Assembly: GCA_028819345.1 (NCBI GenBank)
Contig: JAPPLW010000099.1
Coordinates: 184,309-248,308 of the forward strand
DNA from: a bacterium
GTDB lineage: Bacteria > Actinomycetota > Acidimicrobiia > Spongiisociales > ZC4RG35
DNA: 64,000 bases
Direction of reading: 5' to 3'
The translations under genes were made by a program, and so were the position numbers. The notes beneath the pieces are model-generated. The model saw only the letters and a list, made by a program, of their open reading frames with translations, was not told where the DNA came from and made no database searches. Position 1 is the stretch's first letter; each line of letters opens with the position of its first letter. This document shows, in pieces, positions 43,139-50,864 of this stretch.

Positions 43139-44916
43139 TGTACTCCCGCTACGGATCCGCCGACCCGGTCCCCCACCGGATGAACCTCATCCGCCGGGCT
43201 GCCAAGTCCGCCCGGTACATGGCCCTCCCCGCCCTGGGCGCCGCCACCGCGGCCATAGTGTCCTCCATGTCCAGGGTGGCGGGGCCGCTGGTAATCCGAG
43301 AAGGGGTTGACAAGGGCATCGTTCCCCAAGACACCTCGGTGATCACCAACGTGGCTCTGATTTTCGGCGGCATCCTGGTCGCCCAGTACGTATCCACCCG
43401 CATCACCCTCTACATGGTGGCCTGGCTGGGCGAGAGGTTCATGATGGACCTTCGCAACCAGGTGTACTCCCACGTTCTGAGAATGGACATGGCCTTTTTC
43501 GGGAGGACCAAGACCGGGGTCTTGGTGTCCAGGCTCACCGCCGACATCGAGTCTCTCCAGGTCTTCGCCACCGAAGGCGTCATATCGGTGGTGGGAAGCA
43601 CCTTGATGGTGACGGGGGTCTCCGTGGCCCTGTTCGTGATAGATCCGTTTCTCGCCATGATCGTGATGCTGCTCATGCCCATCCTGGTGGCTATCTCGAT
43701 TCACTTCGGCCGCCGGTCGGGACAGGCCTACCGGCAGGTACGCAGCCAGGTGGGAAGGGTGCTGGGCGCCCTCCAAGAGAACATTTCCGGAGTGAGGGAA
43801 GTCCAGGCCAATGCGCAGGAACTTCGCCAGGAAGAGCGTTTCGGGGCGATAGACCAGACCTACTACCAGAAGGGCATGGCCGCCGCCAAGACCGTGGTCC
43901 GCTACTTCCCCCAGGTGGACACGTTGCGGGTAGTCGGACTGGTCCTGGTCCTGTTAATCGGAGGGAACAGGGTGCTGGACGGGGAGATGAGCCTCGGGTC
44001 GATGATCGCCTTCCTGCTCTACCTGAACTGGTTCTTCGAGCCCATCGTGCAACTCGCCAACATCTACAACCTCCTGCAGGGAGCGCTGGCCGCTCTCTAC
44101 AAGCTTTACGGGTTGATGGACGAAGAGCCCGCGATTCAGGAGGCCCTCGAAACCACCCCTCTCGCCCCGGAGGTGGACGGCAGGATCCGGGTCGACAGGT
44201 TGACCTTCGGCTACAGCCCCGACGAACCGATCATCACCGACCTGAACCTCTCCATTCCCTCCGGCCAGCGGGTGGCCGTGGTGGGCGCCACCGGATCGGG
44301 GAAGAGCACCCTGGTGAGACTGATCGCGCGCTTCTACGACCCCCAGAACGGCGGGGTCTCCCTGGACGGGATCGATCTCAGGAAACTCAGCTTTGCCGAC
44401 CTTCGCCGGGCCGTGGCGCTGGTGCCCCAAGAGGGATTCCTGTTCGAGGACTCCCTGCGGTTCAACCTGTCCTTCGGCCGGGGCGAGATGAGCGACGAGG
44501 AGGTGTGGGAAGCGTGCCGGGCAATGGGCATCGCCGAGTGGGTGGAGAGCCTGCCCGAGGGTCTGGACACGCCCATGCGGGAGAGGGGCAACCGGCTCTC
44601 TTCGGGAGAGCGCCAACTCGTCGCCCTTGCCCGGGCGCTGGCCGTCGATCCGGCGATAGTCATTCTCGATGAGGCCACGTCCAACCTTGATCCCGGAACG
44701 GAAAGCCAGATCGAGGACGCCCTCGAATCGCTGCTGGCGGGCCGTACCTCGATCGTCGTGGCTCACCGCCTTCGAACCGCCCGGCGGGCAGATCGCGTGC
44801 TGGTCATGGAAGGTGGCCGGGTGGTGGAGGACGGAACCTATGACGACCTGGCCGGCCGAGGCGGACATTTCGCCGAACTGATACACACCTGGGAGTCCTC
44901 CGAGCAGCGGGTGTGA
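43138..44916 (+). CDS. Heterodimeric ABC exporter, subunit 2 (catalytic ATPase site)
   Basis: The 592-residue partner of the preceding exporter half. Walker A is GATGSGKST, Walker B VILDEATSNLD with the catalytic Glu intact, and the signature is the variant LSSGERQL instead of LSGGQ. In the assembled pair this variant signature faces the degenerate Walker site of subunit 1, leaving one fully active site. Helices occupy about 1-320. It starts in a one-base overlap with subunit 1. Confidence 0.9.
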   Translation: MYSRYGSADPVPHRMNLIRRAAKSARYMALPALGAATAAIVSSMSRVAGPLVIREGVDKGIVPQDTSVITNVALIFGGILVAQYVSTRITLYMVAWLGERFMMDLRNQVYSHVLRMDMAFFGRTKTGVLVSRLTADIESLQVFATEGVISVVGSTLMVTGVSVALFVIDPFLAMIVMLLMPILVAISIHFGRRSGQAYRQVRSQVGRVLGALQENISGVREVQANAQELRQEERFGAIDQTYYQKGMAAAKTVVRYFPQVDTLRVVGLVLVLLIGGNRVLDGEMSLGSMIAFLLYLNWFFEPIVQLANIYNLLQGALAALYKLYGLMDEEPAIQEALETTPLAPEVDGRIRVDRLTFGYSPDEPIITDLNLSIPSGQRVAVVGATGSGKSTLVRLIARFYDPQNGGVSLDGIDLRKLSFADLRRAVALVPQEGFLFEDSLRFNLSFGRGEMSDEEVWEACRAMGIAEWVESLPEGLDTPMRERGNRLSSGERQLVALARALAVDPAIVILDEATSNLDPGTESQIEDALESLLAGRTSIVVAHRLRTARRADRVLVMEGGRVVEDGTYDDLAGRGGHFAELIHTWESSEQRV

Positions 44917-44939
44917 CCAGGTGCGCCTTGTTCAGTCGA

Positions 44940-45719
44940 TCAGGACCTGGGGAAACGGGGAAACAGGGTCTCGGTGTGGCCATCGACCCCGATCACCTGG
45001 CCGCTGACATGGCGTCCTGAGGGGCCGGCCAGGTAGAGCACCAGGTCAGCGACTTCCTGGGGAGTGACGAAAGTTGCCATCGACGTGCCCTGGACATACA
45101 TCGCATGGGCAACTTCGAGGCTGATCCCTTCGACCCGGGAGTGGGCGCCTATCACCCGGTCCACCCGTTGGCCTATGATCGAACCGGGCGCTATGGCGTT
45201 CACCCGGATGTTGTTCCGGCCCAACTCCATCGCCCAGGTCTTGGTCAACCCGACCACCCCGAACTTGGCCGCCACATAGGGTGAGCGGTTCGGCATCCCC
45301 ATCCGTCCGGCCGTGGAGGTGATGTTGATGATCGCTCCACCTCCCTGCGCCTTCATGGCGGGGACCACCCGGCGGGCGCAATAGAACTGTCCTGACAGGG
45401 CCGCCTCAACGCACTTGCGCCACTCGGCGGGATCGATCTCCTCCACGGGCGCGGTCGGCCCCGCCGGCCCGGCGTTGTTCACCAGGATGTCGACTCCATC
45501 CGCGGCGATCGGATCCAGCCAGGCGGCCACCGCCTCGGCCTCAGCCACATCCACGGTCGCTCCCTGGAGATGGGAAGGAAGCGCCCCCACCGCCACAGGG
45601 TCGACATCGCATACGAAGGTGGTGGCGCCCGCTCCGGCCAATGTCTCGGCCACCACCAGTCCCAATCCGGCAGCTCCCCCCGTCACCACCGCCCGTTGGG
45701 AGTCCAGCCGGATGTCCAT
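44940..45719 (-). CDS. SDR-family oxidoreductase (copy 1 of a tandem pair)
   Basis: A 259-residue short-chain dehydrogenase with TGGAAGLG at 13-20, NNAG at 81-84 and catalytic Ser135, Tyr148 and Lys152. It is nearly identical over most of its length to the upstream gene at 45799-46584, including at the DNA level. They differ mainly in the substrate-loop region (GSIIGQRVDRVIGAHSRVEG). An open frame extends 20 codons upstream of the chosen ATG at 45719 without homology. Substrate unknown. Confidence 0.88.
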   Translation of the reverse strand: MDIRLDSQRAVVTGGAAGLGLVVAETLAGAGATTFVCDVDPVAVGALPSHLQGATVDVAEAEAVAAWLDPIAADGVDILVNNAGPAGPTAPVEEIDPAEWRKCVEAALSGQFYCARRVVPAMKAQGGGAIINITSTAGRMGMPNRSPYVAAKFGVVGLTKTWAMELGRNNIRVNAIAPGSIIGQRVDRVIGAHSRVEGISLEVAHAMYVQGTSMATFVTPQEVADLVLYLAGPSGRHVSGQVIGVDGHTETLFPRFPRS

Positions 45720-45798
45720 AGGCCGCCAGGGTATCAGGGGCGTCACGGGAGGATCCCTCTCCCACCCGGGAATCTTCAAACGAAAGCTATCTAGCCAG

Positions 45799-46584
45799 TT
45801 ACCTACTCCCGCCTAGGGAGCGGGGGTAGAGGGTCTCGCTATGCCCGTCCACTGCGATCACCTGGCCGCTGATGTGGCGGCCCGAGGGGCCGGCCAGGTA
45901 GAGCACCAGGTCGGCCACCTCCTGGGGATCGATCGACGTTCCCATGGAGTTGGCCTGGGTGGACATCGATTCGGCTTCTTCCACGCTGATGCCTTCAGTC
46001 TCGGCGCGCGCCGCGATCTGCCGTCTCCTTCTCTCGCCCCTGAGGGCGCCGGGTGCGATGGCGTTCACCCGGATGTTGTCACGGCCCAACTCCATCGCCC
46101 AAGTTTTGGTCAACCCGACCACCCCGAACTTGGCCGCCACATAGGGTGAGCGATTCGGCATCCCCATGAACCCGGTGGTGGAAGTGATGTTGATGATCGC
46201 TCCACCTCCCTGGGTCTTCATGGCGGGAACCACGCGGCGGGCGCAATAGAACTGCCCCGACAGGGACACCTCCATACACCTACGCCACTCCGCGGGATCG
46301 ATCTCCTCCACGGGAGCGGTGGGTCCCCCCGCTCCAGCCAGGTTCACCAGTACATCCACCCCTTCCGCCGCAATCGGATCAAGCCAAGCGGCCACCGCCT
46401 CGGCATCGGCCACGTCCACGATGGCACCACGGAGACTTGCAGGGAGATCCCCGACTGCAACAGCGTCGATGTCACACACGAATGTGGTGGCGCCCGCTCC
46501 GGCCAATGCCTTGACCACCACCAGTCCCAAGCCACCCGCTCCCCCCGTCACCACCGCCCGTTGCGAATCCAAACGGATACCCAT
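45799..46584 (-). CDS. SDR-family oxidoreductase (copy 2 of a tandem pair)
   Basis: A 261-residue short-chain dehydrogenase. It shares with its neighbour the stretches IRLDSQRAVVTGG, NRSPYVAAKFGVVGLTKTWA and LVLYLAGPSGRH. Ser135, Tyr148 and Lys152 are conserved. The structural motif NNAG is NLAG here (Leu82), an unusual change. The variable segment GALRGERRRRQIAARAETEG and the following residues differ from the other copy, so the substrate may differ. About 80 bases separate the two genes. Confidence 0.88.
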   Translation of the reverse strand: MGIRLDSQRAVVTGGAGGLGLVVVKALAGAGATTFVCDIDAVAVGDLPASLRGAIVDVADAEAVAAWLDPIAAEGVDVLVNLAGAGGPTAPVEEIDPAEWRRCMEVSLSGQFYCARRVVPAMKTQGGGAIINITSTTGFMGMPNRSPYVAAKFGVVGLTKTWAMELGRDNIRVNAIAPGALRGERRRRQIAARAETEGISVEEAESMSTQANSMGTSIDPQEVADLVLYLAGPSGRHISGQVIAVDGHSETLYPRSLGGSR

Positions 46585-46596
46585 ACCGACAGCGTA

Positions 46597-47205
46597 TCAC
46601 CCAGGGTGCTGGTCGTCTCCTGATCCGTGCGGCGGCACCTGGGGTGATCCCGGCGGGATGGTGATCCTGCGACGCCTAGCCCGCGCCAGGGCCACCCGCG
46701 CCAGCACTGCCATGACGGCGGCCAGTGCATTGAACACCATGTCGACCGGATCGACGTGGCGGCTGGGCAACAAAAGTTGAATGCACTCGTCCAGCACCCC
46801 CACCACCCCGGTGGCCATGACCGCCAGCACGGAGGGCACCGGGACCCGGCCACCCTGGCCTCTACGTTCTTTGAGCGCCTCGTATATGAAGGAGGCCACC
46901 ACCCCGTATTCGATGAGGTGGCTGCGTTCTGCCAGCGCCATGCGAAGCAGGACCATCAAGTAGACCACCGCCACTCCCAGAGCCACGCCGATCTCGGCGC
47001 CGGTGGGCTTGGTCCTCAGCCCTTGGATGACCACGGTGATCCCGACCAGGAGCATCGCCGCGGCGAAGCCCACCGTGGTCAGACCGGTCTCCGCTAGCTG
47101 TTCGGCGAGTGCTCCTGCCAGCCCCAGGGTGGAAAAGATCGCCACCACAATGGCGATCGTCCAATACCACAGGCGACGCTCCCGGGGGGACACGAACAGA
47201 GCCAT
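46597..47205 (-). CDS. VanZ-like family membrane protein
   Basis: A 202-residue membrane protein. The VanZ family core is HLIEYGVVASFIYEALKER then VLDECIQLLLPSRHVDPVDM followed by a last helix; the acidic, Gln and Arg positions in the second segment are the family signature. Two additional helices precede the core. The function of the family is poorly known (VanZ gives low-level teicoplanin resistance). It is transcribed away from the following lipoprotein gene and toward nothing related. Confidence 0.8.
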   Translation of the reverse strand: MALFVSPRERRLWYWTIAIVVAIFSTLGLAGALAEQLAETGLTTVGFAAAMLLVGITVVIQGLRTKPTGAEIGVALGVAVVYLMVLLRMALAERSHLIEYGVVASFIYEALKERRGQGGRVPVPSVLAVMATGVVGVLDECIQLLLPSRHVDPVDMVFNALAAVMAVLARVALARARRRRITIPPGSPQVPPHGSGDDQHPG

Positions 47206-47400
47206 CCAAAATGAAGATACCGGATCGGAAAGACACCGTCGGCCAAGACAATGGGCATCGTGCGCAAACCCGACGTCACGCCTCCTCCCCTGCCGCCATA
47301 CTTACCAGGCATGGGTAGGGCCCCATTCGTGCGATACGCCCTTCCCGGGCCGCGTGCAACTCAAGACCCGGATAAAGGGCTCAGCCGGTCGAGGTCCCCA

Positions 47401-47931
47401 ATGGTTTTGGCGCTGGCCGCCCTCCTGGTTGGATTCCTTCTTCTACCGGCTTGTGGCAGCGGCACTTTGACAGAAGAGGAGCGCGTCGATGCGGAGATCC
47501 AGATTTACGCTGCGGTAACCCGCCAACTGGTGGAGATCGACAATACCTTCGGCCCTAAATACAGATTCACCCGCATCCTGATACTGGATCGCCTTGATCC
47601 GCGCGCCGGAGACGCGATGAGCCAAACCCAGTCGGGCAGGTTGCTCACCGAGGAGCAACGACAAGCCATAGTCATCGCCATCGACCATCTTGGGCCGATC
47701 GAGTTTATCGCGAACTGGAGCCAATTCGTACGGGAGGATGTACTGGAGCCGGTCATACCCGGCAGCGTTATCATCACGCTCGCTCCTGCGGAATTCGACG
47801 ACGATGGGGCAACGGTCGGAGCCAACCTCTGGTGCGGTGGTGCCTGCGGACTCTGGCTGACATACCGTGTCCTCGAAGGACCGGACGGCTGGACTGCTGC
47901 CGGAAGGGAAGGGACCTGGGCGATCTCCTAA
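47401..47931 (+). CDS. Uncharacterised lipoprotein
   Basis: A 176-residue protein with a lipoprotein signal (LALAALLVGFLLLPAC) from the ATG at 47401; longer readings with a basic, Pro-rich leader are possible from 47311 or earlier. The mature part starts with a helical stretch (EEERVDAEIQIYAAVTRQL) and contains LDRLDPRAGDA and a C-terminal region with a Cys pair (NLWCGGACGLWLTY). No family is recognised. The end of the protein (TYRVLEGPDGWTAAGREGTW) has the look of the last strand of a small beta domain, as in outer-face accessory proteins. Confidence 0.6.
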   Translation: MVLALAALLVGFLLLPACGSGTLTEEERVDAEIQIYAAVTRQLVEIDNTFGPKYRFTRILILDRLDPRAGDAMSQTQSGRLLTEEQRQAIVIAIDHLGPIEFIANWSQFVREDVLEPVIPGSVIITLAPAEFDDDGATVGANLWCGGACGLWLTYRVLEGPDGWTAAGREGTWAIS

Positions 47932-48021
47932 CGCGGCGTCGACTCCCCACTCGGCTGACCGGTGGCCTACAGGATTTGGCGCGGTGGGCCGCGGCCGGTT
48001 GATGAAAGGGTGCTCGTCCCT

Positions 48022-48477
48022 CTACCTACCCAGGTTCGTGCCCCGGACCTTGGTGGGATGGATGAACACCCCGGCACGGCGTTCGGCCGCCATAACCCTG
48101 TCGTACTCCTCCCAATCATCGTGAGTTCCTCCCGCGGCGGTGAAGATGTCCCTCAGCAGTCGGGGGAGATCGGCTGGATCGAAGCCATCCATGGGATCGT
48201 CGGGGCCGACCCGGGTCACCGAGCCCTCCACGCCGATCCATGACCATCCGGCCCGGAAAGTGATGGTGGCCTGGGGAGTTTGTCGCCAGTGGCGCAGCTT
48301 CACCGTGTCACCTCTTACGACAAACGCCACAACCTCCTCGCCCGTGACAGGGTGTTTCACCACTCCGGCGTTGATCAGGGTGGAGTGCACGGTCCTGTCG
48401 GCCCGGGCGAAGGAGACGAACGCCAAACCCTGGTCGGCGGCGGCAAACTCCCTCACATGCTCGATGGTCCGCCTCAT
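48022..48477 (-). CDS. PPOX-class (probably F420-dependent) oxidoreductase
   Basis: A 151-residue split-barrel flavin- or deazaflavin-binding protein of the pyridoxamine 5-phosphate oxidase-like class, with LAFVSFARADRTVHSTLINAG, then RGDTVKLRHWRQTPQATITF and VEGSVTRVG as the family frame. The context and class in actinobacteria suggest F420 rather than FMN. A strong ribosome site (GGAAAGGAG) lies before the ATG at 48477. Substrate unknown. The frame extends 12 codons further without homology. Confidence 0.8.
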   Translation of the reverse strand: MRRTIEHVREFAAADQGLAFVSFARADRTVHSTLINAGVVKHPVTGEEVVAFVVRGDTVKLRHWRQTPQATITFRAGWSWIGVEGSVTRVGPDDPMDGFDPADLPRLLRDIFTAAGGTHDDWEEYDRVMAAERRAGVFIHPTKVRGTNLGR

Positions 48478-48622
48478 TGGTGCTCCTTTCCGTTGCCATC
48501 CTTGGGGAATCATCCGGAGAATACCCCTAGTCCCCGACAGACAGGGTCATGGGCAGCGGTTCGGATTAAGTGGTATCTTCAGTCCCTGGCTGCGCTTCTA
48601 GGCAGCACAAGGGCGAGATAAA

Positions 48623-48693
48623 TAGTGTTTGTTTTACCAATTTCGTGATATAATGCATTGGTTTGTCACACTCCCCGTGGTATAATGATGAAC
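48623..48693 (+). promoter_or_regulatory. Promoter region of the DUF222-HNH gene
   Basis: This AT-rich stretch contains two perfect TATAAT hexamers, at 48649-48654 and 48681-48686. The second is spaced so that a transcript would start at or within a base of the ATG at 48694, giving a leaderless message, which is common in actinobacteria. No convincing -35 box is spaced 17 bases from either. Bases 48623-48671 align with 13644-13692 ahead of the decayed copy, including TTTGTCACAC. Confidence 0.5.
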
Positions 48694-49911
48694 ATGGAAA
48701 AGACAGCCAGCGACCGTCGGGTCATCAACGAGATCGGCGCAGTCCTGCCCAGTCTGGCGGTGGGAGACGCAACCCTGGAACAACTACGGGAACGGTTGCA
48801 GTCCACCTTCCGGGTGGAGAACCAAGCCGCAGCGGTGCGTGCCGAGACACTGGCGGAACTAACCCGCAGAGAGGGTGTCCACATTACCGAGGACAACCTG
48901 CGGGAGAGGGGTCTGCGGCCTCGCCGCAAGGCCCGCTCCGAAGTCGAAACCGCAGTCGAACTTGAAGAGTTGCCCAAGACGTCGGAGGGTTTGCGGGATG
49001 GAGAGATCCCTTACGACAACGCTCGGATCCTGGCTAAGGCCTCCCAGGAGGGGGAGATAGACGAAAGCGAGTTGGTGGACAAGGCCCGTACCCAGTCGCC
49101 CGACAAGTTCGCGGGAACGGTCCGAAAGCACCAACAGGAACGTTCCGAAGATGATGGGATGAGCCGGTTGGAGCATCAACGCTCGAGGAGGTTCGCCAAA
49201 ATCCGAACCGACAACACAGATGGAATGACTGTTTTGTACGGGAGGTTCGATCCGATCACGGGGGCTCTCATCGAAACAGCGTTGTCGCAGAAGATGGACG
49301 AGTTGTGGAGAGAGGAAGACCCCCGGGCAAGGTGCTCTCCGGGTCAGCGGATGGCCGACGCCCTAGCACAGTTGGTCACCAGAGAGGACACCGGCGAGGA
49401 TGGAAAGCCTCCCCGCGGTCCCAGGCTGTTGTTGATCGCCGACTACGACGCTGTCTCCCGGGAACTCAGAAACGGGCGTCTAGGTGACGGGACCCCAATC
49501 CCGGTGCAGAAGATCCGGGACCTGGCCTGCCAATCCGACATCCTCCCCGCCATTTTCAAGGGGGTATCACAGCCCCTTGATCTAGGACGGTCACGGCGGG
49601 CCGCCAGTCCCGCCCAACGGATCGCCCTCGTCGCCCGGGACAAAGCCTGTGTGGGGTGCGGCGCCACTGCAAATTGGTGCCAGGCGCATCACATTATTCC
49701 CTGGGCCGTGCAGGGCAACACCGACCTCGACGACATGGTGCTCCTATGCTCCCGCTGCCACCATAAGGTTCACGATGACCGATGGCAAGTACGCAGGAAA
49801 CCGTCCGGGAAGTACTACCTCAAACCACCTCTGAGACACGACCAGCCAACATCGGCCAGGCACAACCTGAGCTACCGGAACCGCCGAAGCCCATTCAAAC
49901 AACGAAAATAG
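48694..49911 (+). CDS. DUF222 domain / HNH endonuclease (13E12-type repeat family)
   Basis: A 405-residue protein. The N-terminal part is a helical, charged DUF222 region; the C-terminal part is an HNH nuclease domain with zinc-ribbon cysteines (CVGCGATANWCQAHHIIPW, then LCSRCHHKVHD). In mycobacteria related genes are the 13E12 repeat family, which exists in many copies and serves as an attachment site for the phiRv1 prophage. The start at 48694 matches the start position in the decayed copy at 13714; ATGs at 48685 and 48688 are alternatives. Basic C-terminus. The function is unknown, but the HNH motif is intact. Confidence 0.88.
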   Translation: MEKTASDRRVINEIGAVLPSLAVGDATLEQLRERLQSTFRVENQAAAVRAETLAELTRREGVHITEDNLRERGLRPRRKARSEVETAVELEELPKTSEGLRDGEIPYDNARILAKASQEGEIDESELVDKARTQSPDKFAGTVRKHQQERSEDDGMSRLEHQRSRRFAKIRTDNTDGMTVLYGRFDPITGALIETALSQKMDELWREEDPRARCSPGQRMADALAQLVTREDTGEDGKPPRGPRLLLIADYDAVSRELRNGRLGDGTPIPVQKIRDLACQSDILPAIFKGVSQPLDLGRSRRAASPAQRIALVARDKACVGCGATANWCQAHHIIPWAVQGNTDLDDMVLLCSRCHHKVHDDRWQVRRKPSGKYYLKPPLRHDQPTSARHNLSYRNRRSPFKQRK

Positions 49912-49932
49912 AGCACCACCAAGGTATGGACG

Positions 49933-50415
49933 ATGCCAAGCGCTGACAAATTGCCCTCCGCCACCCGGCGATGGCTGGAAGGGTGTGGGGACTTCGGCTT
50001 CACACCCAAGATCCGAGTGTTCCCCGACGGGACGAAAACGGCGATCGATGCCGCCCGGGCGGTGGGGTGCGGGCCTAGCCAGATCGTGAAGTCCCTCGTG
50101 TTCGAAGTGGATGGAGAGGCGGTGCTGGCCTTGGTGCCCGGCGATCGCAGACTGCGCACCGACAGGCTGGCGCAGGCGGCAGGAGGAATCAAGGCGCGCA
50201 GGGCCCCACTCGACCGGGTGAGGGAAGCCACCGGCTTCGCGGCGGGCGGGACGCCGCCCTTCGGGCACGCCCGTCCAATCCGGGTGTTCGCCGACCGGGC
50301 GCTCCGGCGCCACGACCCGGTGTGGGCTGCGGCCGGCACCCCCACGACCGTGTTCCCGATCAGCCTGGCCGACCTGAACCGGGTAGCCGGGCCCAGCTGG
50401 TGCGATCTCTCCTAA
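49933..50415 (+). CDS. YbaK/EbsC family aminoacyl-tRNA deacylase
   Basis: A protein of 160 residues with the YbaK/ProX fold. The family lysine is in QIVKSLVFEVDGEAVLALVPG, followed by RRLRTDRLAQAAG and the Gly-rich EATGFAAGGTPPFGH loop. These enzymes remove wrongly attached amino acids from tRNA(Pro) and others. It follows the HNH gene by about 20 bases and converges with the DUF3151 gene, with which its end overlaps by four bases. Confidence 0.88.
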   Translation: MPSADKLPSATRRWLEGCGDFGFTPKIRVFPDGTKTAIDAARAVGCGPSQIVKSLVFEVDGEAVLALVPGDRRLRTDRLAQAAGGIKARRAPLDRVREATGFAAGGTPPFGHARPIRVFADRALRRHDPVWAAAGTPTTVFPISLADLNRVAGPSWCDLS

Positions 50416-50864
50416 CTTGGTCCCGGAGAGGGCTGATAAGCAGGGTCGAGCATCAGCAGGAAGTCACCGCACCGTTCGGCTTCGGAGGCTTCGCCTATCG
50501 CTTCGGCCATTCGCCTGAGACCGTCCAGGCTGGACAGGAAACCGCGGTTGGAGGCATGCGATCCGCGCACGTACCCCGATCCCCTCCAGCCGTTCTGTCT
50601 CAACGCGTCCAGGCCGCGGTGATACCCGATCCGGTAGTAGGCGTAGGCCTCCAGGTGATCGCTCATCTCCTTGGCCCCCGACTCGCACAATCCTCCCAGG
50701 GCGGCCCAAACCTCGGGCAACTCCGGGTGGGCGGCCGCGGTCGCCGCCACTCTGTCCCGGTCACCGCCGGCAGCCGCCAAGGCAGCCATCACGTCCGGAG
50801 GTGGCTCGGGCAACACCGTCTCGGGCGCTCCTCCGGAAGTGAGCCGGACTTCTGCGATCGTCAA
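50412..50864 (-). CDS. DUF3151 family protein
   Basis: A 150-residue protein. The family signature is EAYAYYRIGYHRGLDALRQN then GWRGSGYVRGSHASNRGFL and a helix ending EAERC. DUF3151 is widespread in actinobacteria and has no established function. Its start overlaps the stop of the pyruvate phosphate dikinase gene as ATGA, so the two are co-translated. The predicted fold is all-helical. Confidence 0.82.
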   Translation of the reverse strand: MTIAEVRLTSGGAPETVLPEPPPDVMAALAAAGGDRDRVAATAAAHPELPEVWAALGGLCESGAKEMSDHLEAYAYYRIGYHRGLDALRQNGWRGSGYVRGSHASNRGFLSSLDGLRRMAEAIGEASEAERCGDFLLMLDPAYQPSPGPS

